A stretch of DNA of 5,929 bases from Candidatus Omnitrophota bacterium (GTDB lineage Bacteria; Omnitrophota; Gorgyraeia; Gygaellales; Profunditerraquicolaceae). The notes below the pieces were generated by a model, which ran no database searches, was not told where the DNA came from, and saw nothing but the letters and a program-made list of their open reading frames with translations. The stretch is from contig JAGVOR010000157.1 in the NCBI GenBank assembly GCA_020052635.1, positions 1 to 5,929 of the forward strand, written 5' to 3'. The position numbers were made by a program, and so were the translations under genes. This document shows positions 1-5,929 of this stretch, piece after piece (position 1 is the first letter of the stretch; every line of letters begins with the position of its first letter).

Positions 1-98
1 CGCTGACAGCCAAGAAACCTCATAACCCTGGCCTTCCTCTGAACACACAGATTATTTTAGCCTTAACCATAAAATTCATTCCCACTCAATAAATAATA

Positions 99-1151
99 TT
101 ACTCCTTACTTAGATAGAGTTTCTGCGTCGGATAGGCAAACTCTATGCCGCGTTTTTCAAATTCCTCTTTAATGGCAAAGTTAATCTCCTGCTGGATATC
201 CATATACTTGTTGTAATCAGAATTTAAGACAAAATATACGATTTCAAAGATAAGGCTGAAATCGCCGTAGCTAAAAAAATGGGCGCGGTCAAAAGCCGTA
301 TCGGGAACTTTTTTAACGATCGTTTCGATAATCTTAGCTATTTCCTTTAGCCTGCAAAGCGGAGTTTGGTAAGTCACCCCGATGCGGAACAAAACGCGCC
401 TTTTCTCCATCAGCCTGTAATTACGCACCCGTGAATCTGTCAGGTCAGTATTAGAGAATACCACCTGTTCTCCGCCTAAGCTGCGTATGCGCGTGGTCTT
501 TATCCCGATATACTCAACCGTACCCATAAAGTCACCGATAATAATAAAATCACCTATTTTAAACGGCCGGTCGAAGACGATAGAAAAATAACTGAAGAAA
601 TCCTTCAAAAGCGCCTGAGCGGCGATTGCCACCGCAATACCGCCGATTCCTAATCCGGCGATTAACGTGGAAACTTTATAGCCGAGATTATCTAATAGAA
701 TGATAACCGCCAGGGCCCAGATCAAAAATTTAACCGTCCATAACAAGCCGTCGAGACTGCGCACCAGGGTAGGATCTTTTTGCTTTTTAGCAAGATAGAT
801 ATTAACCCCCCAACCGGCAAGCATAACCACGATGCGCGCGGCAAAAAAAGTGATAATCACCATTTCCAGCGTGTTAATCAGAGTGTCAAGGCCGGAAGGT
901 AATTTCAATATCTTGGCGCTGGCATAAAAGCAAGTAAGATAAAGGGCAGGCAGGACGATTCTCTCCAAGATATCCACTAAAAAATCTTTAAGCGCAGAAA
1001 CGCTCTTTTCCTTGGATTTCTTAAGCCGTTTTATAAAGGCGAAAATGACCGCTTTAATAAGCAGCAGGCTTAAGAGAAAGGTCAATAAAGCAATGATGTA
1101 ATCCAGAATACGGTTGCCGAAAAATACCTGGTCTAACATTATTAAGTTCAT
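99..1151 (-). CDS. MscS-family mechanosensitive ion channel
   Basis: 350-residue small-conductance mechanosensitive channel homologue that releases solutes from the cytoplasm on hypo-osmotic shock. It has about four hydrophobic segments before the pore helix (about residues 18-40, 62-82, 94-118, 137-155). The pore-lining helix is at 160-187, with the Gly/Ala packing pattern IAGLGIGGIAVAIAAQ (Gln179 aligns with Gln112 of E. coli MscS). The beta domain follows at 191-245 (FDRPFKIGDFI, then GTVEYIGIKTTRIRS). The C-terminal alpha/beta vestibule domain ends with the family-typical GIEFAYPTQKLYL. The ATG is preceded by AAGGAG 6 nt upstream. With two segments more than E. coli MscS it resembles the somewhat larger MscS relatives. 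The positions of the E. coli hinge glycines G113 and G121 carry Ala180 and Tyr188. It is separated from the operon upstream by a terminator and 232 bp, so it is probably transcribed independently. No functional link to the transporter is evident. Confidence 0.95.
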   Translation of the reverse strand: MNLIMLDQVFFGNRILDYIIALLTFLLSLLLIKAVIFAFIKRLKKSKEKSVSALKDFLVDILERIVLPALYLTCFYASAKILKLPSGLDTLINTLEMVIITFFAARIVVMLAGWGVNIYLAKKQKDPTLVRSLDGLLWTVKFLIWALAVIILLDNLGYKVSTLIAGLGIGGIAVAIAAQALLKDFFSYFSIVFDRPFKIGDFIIIGDFMGTVEYIGIKTTRIRSLGGEQVVFSNTDLTDSRVRNYRLMEKRRVLFRIGVTYQTPLCRLKEIAKIIETIVKKVPDTAFDRAHFFSYGDFSLIFEIVYFVLNSDYNKYMDIQQEINFAIKEEFEKRGIEFAYPTQKLYLSKE

Positions 1152-1383
1152 TTTTGACTCCTTGGATAAGTTGGCCGTGAGAAAACAGTCATAAAAACCA
1201 TCTAACTTTATAAATTAATTAAAAGGTGCCTACTTTTATCGCTATCTTCCAGGTGATTTGATTGATAATATCTGCTGCTGTTCCCGACTAGAAATACCCC
1301 CCCCAAGACTAAAGACAATAACCTATTTTAGAATACCATAAGCTAAGCTTCTTAAAAAGCTGGAATTTCACTTAACCCCCAGC
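1152..1383. other. Intergenic region between the transporter operon and the mscS-like gene
   Basis: This is a 232-bp stretch with no convincing gene. It contains the terminator hairpin at its right end, a C8/G8 homopolymer at 1297-1304, and an AT-only stretch at 1207-1224 that includes TTAATTAA (1215-1222). The promoter of the mscS-like gene should lie here. Minus-strand -10-like hexamers are TATAAA (1207-1212) and TATTAT (1265-1270), but neither has a good -35 box at 16-18 nt, so I do not call a promoter. Confidence 0.6.
1158..1163 (-). promoter_or_regulatory. Ribosome binding site of the mscS-like gene
   Basis: AAGGAG lies 6 nt before the ATG at 1151-1149. It supports this start over the second in-frame ATG four codons further in. 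Confidence 0.85.
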
Positions 1384-1385
1384 TT
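1352..1385 (-). terminator. Probable intrinsic (rho-independent) terminator after the DUF2892 gene
   Basis: On the minus strand AAGCTGG (1379-1385) pairs with CCAGCTT (1357-1363). The stem can extend inward by two G-T wobbles, leaving a loop of about 11 nt. The 3' arm runs into five T residues (1354-1358). The 5' arm begins inside the stop codon of the DUF2892 gene, so this is well placed to end the four-gene operon. The stem is short and only moderately GC-rich, so termination may be partial. Confidence 0.6.
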
Positions 1386-1578
1386 AACTTTTTATGCATT
1401 TATTTGATCCAAACTTATTTAATATCCACATCATCGGACACCAATTAGTAAAGGCCGATTGCAGCAGATTGGCACCGACAAATGCCGTAAACCATAACCA
1501 GCGCGCATCTACAAAATGCGCCAGCAACAAACTAATCAGGATAAACGCACCCGCTATCCCCCGCAATGATCTTTCCAT
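1384..1578 (-). CDS. Small DUF2892/YgaP-like transmembrane protein
   Basis: 64-residue membrane protein matching the DUF2892 family (PF11127, the transmembrane domain found at the C-terminus of E. coli YgaP). Visible hallmarks are an N-terminal MERSLRGIAGAFILIS helix with the ER..RG motif, a second hydrophobic stretch WLWFTAFVGANLLQSAF (residues 27-43), then the family's conserved NWCPM (Cys47) and an ILNKFG segment. A second Cys is at residue 61, near the end. The gene starts 17 nt after the barrel's stop, behind a G-rich ribosome binding site, and ends within a terminator-like hairpin, so it is probably the last gene of the transporter operon. In other genomes this domain is often linked to rhodanese/sulfur proteins, but no rhodanese is seen here. 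Its role is unknown. The short length is normal for the stand-alone domain. Confidence 0.85.
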   Translation of the reverse strand: MERSLRGIAGAFILISLLLAHFVDARWLWFTAFVGANLLQSAFTNWCPMMWILNKFGSNKCIKS

Positions 1579-1583
1579 AATCG

Positions 1584-1592
1584 CTTCCCCCC
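1584..1592 (-). promoter_or_regulatory. G-rich, non-canonical ribosome binding site of the DUF2892 gene
   Basis: On the minus strand GGGGGGAAG lies within the 17-nt gap between the barrel stop and the ATG at 1578. It is the only purine-rich site at suitable spacing and is weaker than the AAGGAG sites of the other genes, which may lower expression of this last gene. Confidence 0.5.
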
Positions 1593-1595
1593 AGT

Positions 1596-2876
1596 TTAAA
1601 AGCTGTAACGCACCCGCACAAAAACATTCTTATTTTTTTGCATCATTCCAAAATCCGTTGTATCATCTTCTCCCCAGGGAAGATTAAAACCCACCGTCAG
1701 CTTCCATTGATCGGTAAGATCATAGGCACAAGATAAGCGCAGATACCCGTCTTTGTCCGAAGGGGACCAGAAATTAAAAAGCCCCAGCATTACCGTCTGA
1801 TTTTTATAAAGTTTAGTAATCCGCTGGGTCAAAAGGTGGCGGTATTCATCCCAAAAATAATCAGCTGATAAAAGCGCTTCCTTATATTTAGAATAGTTGA
1901 GCTTCTGTTCAAACATATACTGCGCGGCTACCTTAAGGTCATTGCCTAAATCCTTTTCATACCCCAGGAGCCACTTGAGCATGGAGTTTTCCACCAGGCG
2001 GTTATCTCCATGATCATCCTGCCGCGAACGATAATACCCCATCTCCGCATTGCCGATGCCTCCCAAAAAAGGCCCGCGCAGGCTCATTCCATAAACATCC
2101 AGGCGTTCATAAAAAAGCTGATGATTTGCCTCATCTAAATAACTGCGCGGCGAAGGATCAAAACCGCGGAAATAATAAAATGCCCCTTCCGTGCTGCCGA
2201 ATGTCCGATAAAGTCTCAAAGCATATTGCATATTCCTACCCTGGCGCGCCGGCTTAACCGCATTGCGGTTACTATCGGTACCGGTAATTTCGCCTTGGAA
2301 ACTATCAAAAAAAGAAACCCTGCCCCCGTCAGGAATGGTATTGGGGGTAAAATACGGGATCAGCACAAAATCTATATTTACTATTTTCGGATATAAAGAC
2401 AGGCGCAGGGCATCGGAAGACTTCTTTAAATACTCATCATCCCGGCCGATATAAAAAGAAATGTAATCCTTGGGAAATAAATCATTGATAAACAAATAAT
2501 CCCCTGTCCCCCAGGTCAAAACCTGCCGGCCGGCCTTAATATCCAGGATACCGGCGGGGCTAAAAGCAAGATTTAATTCGCGCACCTGGTATGAACCGGT
2601 GGTCTGGAAATATTCATCCAGGACAAAATCACCTTTATAGGTAAATACGCTATTCCAGCGGGAGAGAATATTAACTCCCGGGATAGCATAACGGGTCTTG
2701 AGCTGCACCCTTTGTTCAAACAGGTTATAATCCCGGTGCTTAGTTGGTGAATCCTCGCTGAGGCGGACGCCGAAATCCTGTTCCACAAAACCATGCCACT
2801 GCGGAAGCTCTAGTGCTTTGGCGGATGCTGCCGGGAAAATAATAAATACTGCAGCTAGAAAAAGCAGGCGTTTCAA
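1596..2876 (-). CDS. Outer-membrane beta-barrel protein, DUF1302-like, TTG start
   Basis: 426-residue predicted outer-membrane beta-barrel. It starts with TTG at 2876-2874. This start is chosen because AAGGAG sits 6 nt upstream, it gives an immediate signal peptide (residues 1-19, MKRLLFL..AASA), and no in-frame Met follows for about 215 residues. The mature part has many alternating hydrophobic/polar, aromatic-rich strands and ends in VFVRVRYSF, a classic BAM-recognised C-terminal strand with terminal Phe. The GRQVLTWGTGDYLF block at residues 116-129, followed by DLFPKDY, resembles the motif of DUF1302-type barrels, which often sit beside RND transporters and LolA-fold partners. Length suits a barrel of about 14-18 strands, but I cannot count strands reliably. 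It begins 3 nt after the LolA-like stop, so it is very probably co-translated. Likely role: outer-membrane acceptor or exit port for the transported molecule (inference). It could instead be a porin-like protein of another family; the beta-barrel call is firmer than the DUF1302 call. Confidence 0.85.
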   Translation of the reverse strand: MKRLLFLAAVFIIFPAASAKALELPQWHGFVEQDFGVRLSEDSPTKHRDYNLFEQRVQLKTRYAIPGVNILSRWNSVFTYKGDFVLDEYFQTTGSYQVRELNLAFSPAGILDIKAGRQVLTWGTGDYLFINDLFPKDYISFYIGRDDEYLKKSSDALRLSLYPKIVNIDFVLIPYFTPNTIPDGGRVSFFDSFQGEITGTDSNRNAVKPARQGRNMQYALRLYRTFGSTEGAFYYFRGFDPSPRSYLDEANHQLFYERLDVYGMSLRGPFLGGIGNAEMGYYRSRQDDHGDNRLVENSMLKWLLGYEKDLGNDLKVAAQYMFEQKLNYSKYKEALLSADYFWDEYRHLLTQRITKLYKNQTVMLGLFNFWSPSDKDGYLRLSCAYDLTDQWKLTVGFNLPWGEDDTTDFGMMQKNKNVFVRVRYSF

Positions 2877-2879
2877 ATT

Positions 2880-3665
2880 TTACTCCTTAAGCCATTGTTG
2901 GGGAGGCGTGCGCAGAAAACGCTCGGTAAAGATATCGCTGTTTAAATTCAAATCATACTGCACATCACTGAACTCCGTAACGGTATGAGAATTGGCATTT
3001 AAATCCGTAGCCTTCATTTTGGTAATCGTCGGATACCCCTGAATATCCTTCACCTCCAAAGCTTCGATGATGCGGTAGAGCTTAGCGGATTTATCAAAAT
3101 ACTCTGCCTTCATCGGAATAAAGTTATTTTTATCTATCTGCACCGTATAATAGGAAAACTCAACGGCCGCAGCATCCTTAGGCGTATTTTTGAGGGTATA
3201 GAAGGCACCATCACCGCCAAGCAGCTCATGGACATCCAGGTCAATTGACCTGCCGGAGATATCCTCATACAAAAAAGTGGTCCCGGCAAAGCTCGAACGC
3301 TTATCCGATGCGGCAATCCGGCGCACTAAATCCATTGCCGGTAAATACAGCCAGCGGTCATCATCTTTGCCTAGATGTTTCCAAACAATATAGCTCATTC
3401 CTTTTACGTCATTAGGCTTGTGGAAATAGACATAATATTTCTGATCCCCGCCCTCTTGAATATTCAACTTTAATATCGTTAACTGGCGCTGACGAATGCG
3501 CCCTTGGGCATCGGTAACCACCATATTGGCGCGGGCGCTGCCGTCTTTGCCCTGATAATATGAGCGGCTGTTAGCTTTAGAGACTATCTCTCCAACCGTT
3601 AAATCTTGGGCGATCGCATTACCGGCAAATAGCAGCAGCGCTAAAAAAACGATATTTTTTTTCAT
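2880..3665 (-). CDS. LolA-like outer membrane lipoprotein-sorting protein (periplasmic carrier)
   Basis: 261-residue predicted periplasmic protein of the 'outer membrane lipoprotein-sorting protein' family (LolA/LolB-like fold, PF17131-type by motif). Residues 1-19 form a Sec signal peptide: MKKN, a hydrophobic core, then NAIA before QD. The protein contains no cysteine, so it is not a lipoprotein and should be soluble. The diagnostic block is at about residues 80-138: FHKPNDVKGMSYIVW, then DDRWLYLPAMDLVRRI, then a KRSSFAGTTFLYEDISGR stretch. The C-terminal third is the antiparallel-strand region expected of this fold, with EALEVKDIQGYPTITKMKATD. Its ATG lies 2 nt after the transporter stop, and the ribosome binding site is inside the transporter's last codons, so translation is probably coupled. 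Family members bind acyl chains in a hydrophobic half-barrel; shuttling the RND pump's cargo across the periplasm is inferred from the neighbours. It is not the housekeeping LolA: no lolB or lolCDE genes are nearby, and its motifs match the RND-associated family. Confidence 0.92.
   Translation of the reverse strand: MKKNIVFLALLLFAGNAIAQDLTVGEIVSKANSRSYYQGKDGSARANMVVTDAQGRIRQRQLTILKLNIQEGGDQKYYVYFHKPNDVKGMSYIVWKHLGKDDDRWLYLPAMDLVRRIAASDKRSSFAGTTFLYEDISGRSIDLDVHELLGGDGAFYTLKNTPKDAAAVEFSYYTVQIDKNNFIPMKAEYFDKSAKLYRIIEALEVKDIQGYPTITKMKATDLNANSHTVTEFSDVQYDLNLNSDIFTERFLRTPPQQWLKE
2883..2888 (-). promoter_or_regulatory. Ribosome binding site that decides the TTG start of the outer-membrane barrel gene
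   Basis: AAGGAG is formed by the last two sense codons (Lys-Glu) of the LolA-like gene and is followed by its TAA stop. It is 6 nt before TTG at 2876-2874. Position and signal peptide together make TTG the start. Confidence 0.85.
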
Positions 3666-3667
3666 CT

Positions 3668-5929
3668 TTATTCTCCTTGTTTACAAATCTTTTGCCGGGA
3701 AATAACTGCACAGGTTCCGGACAAAATTACGATAATCGCTACGCAAATCACTATCGTTAAATTCAGACGCGCCAAATCATAGCCTAAAAGTATATAGGCA
3801 ACCGTTGAAGCGATGATCATTGACATTAAGACACATTTTCCGCATGAACAAACCGCCTTAACCTTAGACTGTTCAAAAACCAACCAGGGAAAACCCGTAA
3901 TCAGCGCCGGCAACACCATCAAAGTCACCACTGAAGCTACAAGCATGATCATAAACATAAAAAAACCAACCGTGTTATACGGTACTAGCGGCGAAGCAAA
4001 AAGCGGCAGAAACCCTACGGAAATAACCAGCGCATTTTTAATCAAGGCCCTGGCCGGCGCCCCGAACATCCCGGCAACAGTCTGCGGCCAGCTGGAATTC
4101 TGCGCATAAAGCATGCGCGAGCGCTCAATAAAATGAATGGCGAAATCTACCGCCAGCCCCAAGGTCAATGCCGATAATACCGCTACCGGCATATCATATT
4201 CTTTGCCGGTAAAACCTAACGAACTGTAAATAACCAGGATGGTAATCGTCAGCGGCAGCATCGATACGAGCCCCGTCACCGGAGACTTAAACAAAACGGT
4301 CATCATAAACAAAACGATAATAAAACTACCTAAGAAATTCACCAGCATCCCCCCGACCATCTTATCCTGCCAAACCATATTGATATAAGTAAGGCCGGCC
4401 CAATGATAAGCTACCGGAAACGGCGCCGGATGATTTTTAAAATAGGCATCCACCTGTTTAACCACCGCGGCCATATCCCGGTTATCCCCGGAGGTCAACT
4501 GCAGCCAGAGGTTAACCTTGGAATAATCCGGATTGACAAAATGCCACAAATCATCCGGCTTATGCGAATTTTCAAATGTAATCAACGCCTGGGCGACTGC
4601 CTGCGGGGTAGCCGGAATAATATTGTCCTTTTTATCCCCGCCTAAAAGCTCATAGTAGATCTTTTTAGTAATATCGGCTAAAGAGGTGGATTTACCGACC
4701 TTGCCCTGCTCTTGCAAATAAACCTGCATGGCATCGATATAGCGCAGCATTTGCGGCTCCAAAAATACCTGTGCTGCCTTATCTTCGGCTTCCAAAACTA
4801 AATACGCACTATAGGTGCCGCCAAAATGCGCATTGAGGACTTTATCCGCAATGCGGATAGGATGCTTTTTATTAAACCACTTGGTCGGATTATCGTTAAT
4901 TTGGATATGGGTAATACCATAAACAGAAAGCCCCACCACCGCCACCGTCCCTAACAAAATCATCTTCCAGCGTTTTACGGTAAATCTTCCCCAGGCAAAA
5001 AGCGCGCGGCTCAATAGACCCTGCGCCAAGTCATCTTCATGAATCCCAAAATCTCCCAGCTTCTTTTCATCAAGCAGGGCAATATAAGCCGGGATCAACA
5101 GTACGGTCAACAGCCAGGCCAAAGCCACCCCAAATGCCACAGCAATCCCAAAAACCTGCACCGGGGGGATAGGGGCGAAGGATAAAGAAAAAAATCCGGC
5201 CGCGGTGGTCAGAGAAGTAAAAAGATTGGGCCGGTATAATTCATTTAAAACAAAGGTAATCGTTTTGTTTTTATCCTTAAAAGAGCGGTATTTTTCAAAA
5301 AATTCATTTAAAATATGGATAGAATCCAGCACCGCAATCGGCAAAAGAAAAATCGGGATCATTGAACTCATAATGTGGATCGGAAAACCCAAACCCACCA
5401 AAAGCCCCATCGTAATAATCACTACCACTACCGACATCGCCAGCGGCATAAATACCAGAGCCACATGCCTGAAAAACCAAAGCATCAGTAAAAAAATTAC
5501 TAATACCGCCAAAGGCGCAGAAATCCCCATCTGCCAAAACATCTCTACCCCGAAAGCATCTTCGGCCAATGGCAGGCCGGTTAAATAATATTGCTCAGTT
5601 CCGGGATGATTTTTGAGGATCTTTTGGATAGATTTAGAAACCTGATAACTAAGGTTCTTTTGCTCAATCGGCACATAAATACAAAGCGCCTTAGCATCCC
5701 GGGAAATAAGCGTATCGTAGAATAAAGGATTTTCCAGTGCCCGCTGTTTAATCCGCAAAGCATCGGCCGGGGTATAAGGGGGATTACCCATTAGCCAGCG
5801 AAAACTGATTGTTCCGGGTCCGTCCTGTTGAATATCGTCTTTATTGGCCAAGCTCATTAACTCATAGGCGGTTACTCCCGGGATATTTTTGACTTCATCG
5901 GTTATCTTATATATCTTTTCCAGGGTATC
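3668..5929 (-). CDS. RND-superfamily MMPL-type transporter (predicted lipid/hydrophobic-molecule exporter), 5'-partial
   Basis: Inner-membrane RND transporter of the MMPL type (family PF03176/COG1033 by pattern). The frame stays open to the window edge, giving 753 visible residues (residue 1 = codon 5929-5927). Roughly the first periplasmic stretch and TM1 lie outside. The Met at 5857 is internal: the 24 codons upstream read as transporter sequence ending ..NIPGVTAYEL, typical of the first porter loop. Two pseudo-repeats are visible. Each has a membrane helix with the family's proton-relay-type Asp followed by His: LDSIH (Asp codon 5324-5326) and VDFAIH (Asp codon 4145-4147). A periplasmic domain of about 190 residues lies between them (about 4350-4910). 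After the expected last helix (..VLPALITGFPWLVF) comes an unusual tail of about 68 residues: CSCGKC, two more predicted helices and a final Cys. It leads an apparent operon with a LolA-like carrier and an outer-membrane barrel, which points to transport of hydrophobic molecules. The substrate is unknown. Family assignment is firm; export of lipid is inference. Confidence 0.95.
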   Translation of the reverse strand, partial: DTLEKIYKITDEVKNIPGVTAYELMSLANKDDIQQDGPGTISFRWLMGNPPYTPADALRIKQRALENPLFYDTLISRDAKALCIYVPIEQKNLSYQVSKSIQKILKNHPGTEQYYLTGLPLAEDAFGVEMFWQMGISAPLAVLVIFLLMLWFFRHVALVFMPLAMSVVVVIITMGLLVGLGFPIHIMSSMIPIFLLPIAVLDSIHILNEFFEKYRSFKDKNKTITFVLNELYRPNLFTSLTTAAGFFSLSFAPIPPVQVFGIAVAFGVALAWLLTVLLIPAYIALLDEKKLGDFGIHEDDLAQGLLSRALFAWGRFTVKRWKMILLGTVAVVGLSVYGITHIQINDNPTKWFNKKHPIRIADKVLNAHFGGTYSAYLVLEAEDKAAQVFLEPQMLRYIDAMQVYLQEQGKVGKSTSLADITKKIYYELLGGDKKDNIIPATPQAVAQALITFENSHKPDDLWHFVNPDYSKVNLWLQLTSGDNRDMAAVVKQVDAYFKNHPAPFPVAYHWAGLTYINMVWQDKMVGGMLVNFLGSFIIVLFMMTVLFKSPVTGLVSMLPLTITILVIYSSLGFTGKEYDMPVAVLSALTLGLAVDFAIHFIERSRMLYAQNSSWPQTVAGMFGAPARALIKNALVISVGFLPLFASPLVPYNTVGFFMFMIMLVASVVTLMVLPALITGFPWLVFEQSKVKAVCSCGKCVLMSMIIASTVAYILLGYDLARLNLTIVICVAIIVILSGTCAVISRQKICKQGE
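3673..3678 (-). promoter_or_regulatory. Ribosome binding site of the LolA-like gene, inside the transporter gene
   Basis: AAGGAG lies 7 nt before the ATG at 3665 and overlaps the last sense codons (..KQGE) of the transporter. With a 2-nt gap between stop and start, ribosomes finishing the transporter can directly initiate the carrier. This supports coupling and fixes the start. Confidence 0.85.

Noticed and set aside
20..79. 19-codon frame after the mscS-like gene, overlapping an ATG at 21-23 that opens toward the left edge
   Set aside because: It is too short to call a gene. Only seven codons of the second frame are visible, so it is mentioned as a finding but not annotated.
1207..1270. Possible promoter for the mscS-like gene (TATAAA at 1207-1212 or TATTAT at 1265-1270)
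   Set aside because: Neither hexamer has a -35 box of reasonable quality at 16-18 nt. In AT-rich intergenic DNA such hexamers are expected by chance.
1394..1687. 97-codon open frame on the plus strand
   Set aside because: It lies antisense across the DUF2892 gene and the end of the barrel gene, has no recognisable family and no good ribosome binding site. It is a shadow of the coding strand.
2880..3665. Housekeeping LolA (lipoprotein chaperone of the Lol pathway)
   Set aside because: The motif block (LYLPA..RRI..FAGTTFLYED) and the RND neighbour fit the separate RND-associated LolA-like family, and no other Lol genes are nearby.
5205..5588. 127-codon open frame on the plus strand
   Set aside because: It is fully antisense to conserved RND transmembrane sequence, with a composition typical of a mirrored membrane gene. 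There is no independent support.
3668..5929. Multidrug (AcrB/HAE1-type) or heavy-metal RND pump
   Set aside because: The gene has the MMPL arrangement with D-x-x-H motifs in both halves and one roughly 190-residue central periplasmic loop, which is smaller than in AcrB. No membrane-fusion protein or TolC homologue is encoded in the window.

Overview
The window holds five protein-coding genes, all on the minus strand. The first (as transcribed) is cut off by the right-hand edge of the window. The proteins suggest a Gram-negative (diderm) bacterium: there is a secreted LolA-like periplasmic protein and an outer-membrane beta-barrel with a signal peptide and a C-terminal aromatic residue. Base composition is moderate, and Shine-Dalgarno sites are canonical AAGGAG. 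I cannot fix the phylum from this sequence; an uncultured lineage is possible, but that is a guess.

Reading in the direction of transcription (right to left): (1) 5929-3668, an RND-superfamily MMPL-type transporter, 5'-truncated by the window end, with an unusual Cys-rich C-terminal extension carrying two predicted extra membrane segments; (2) 3665-2880, a LolA-like 'outer membrane lipoprotein-sorting protein'; (3) 2876-1596, an outer-membrane beta-barrel with DUF1302-like motifs, starting at TTG; (4) 1578-1384, a 64-residue DUF2892/YgaP-like membrane protein; then a probable intrinsic terminator (1352-1385); (5) after a 232-bp non-coding gap, 1151-99, an MscS-family mechanosensitive channel. 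Genes 1-4 are separated by 2, 3 and 17 nt and look like one operon. The mscS-like gene is probably a separate unit.

The first three genes form a coherent envelope system: an inner-membrane RND pump, a soluble LolA-fold carrier for a hydrophobic ligand, and an outer-membrane barrel. RND/MMPL transporters encoded with LolA-like and DUF1302-like proteins are a recurrent bacterial arrangement, thought to move lipids or other hydrophobic molecules between membranes, but the substrate here cannot be read from the sequence. The added points of interest are the Cys-rich RND tail and the small Cys-Pro-Met membrane protein at the end of the operon. No RNA genes, CRISPR arrays, insertion sequences or long repeats were seen.
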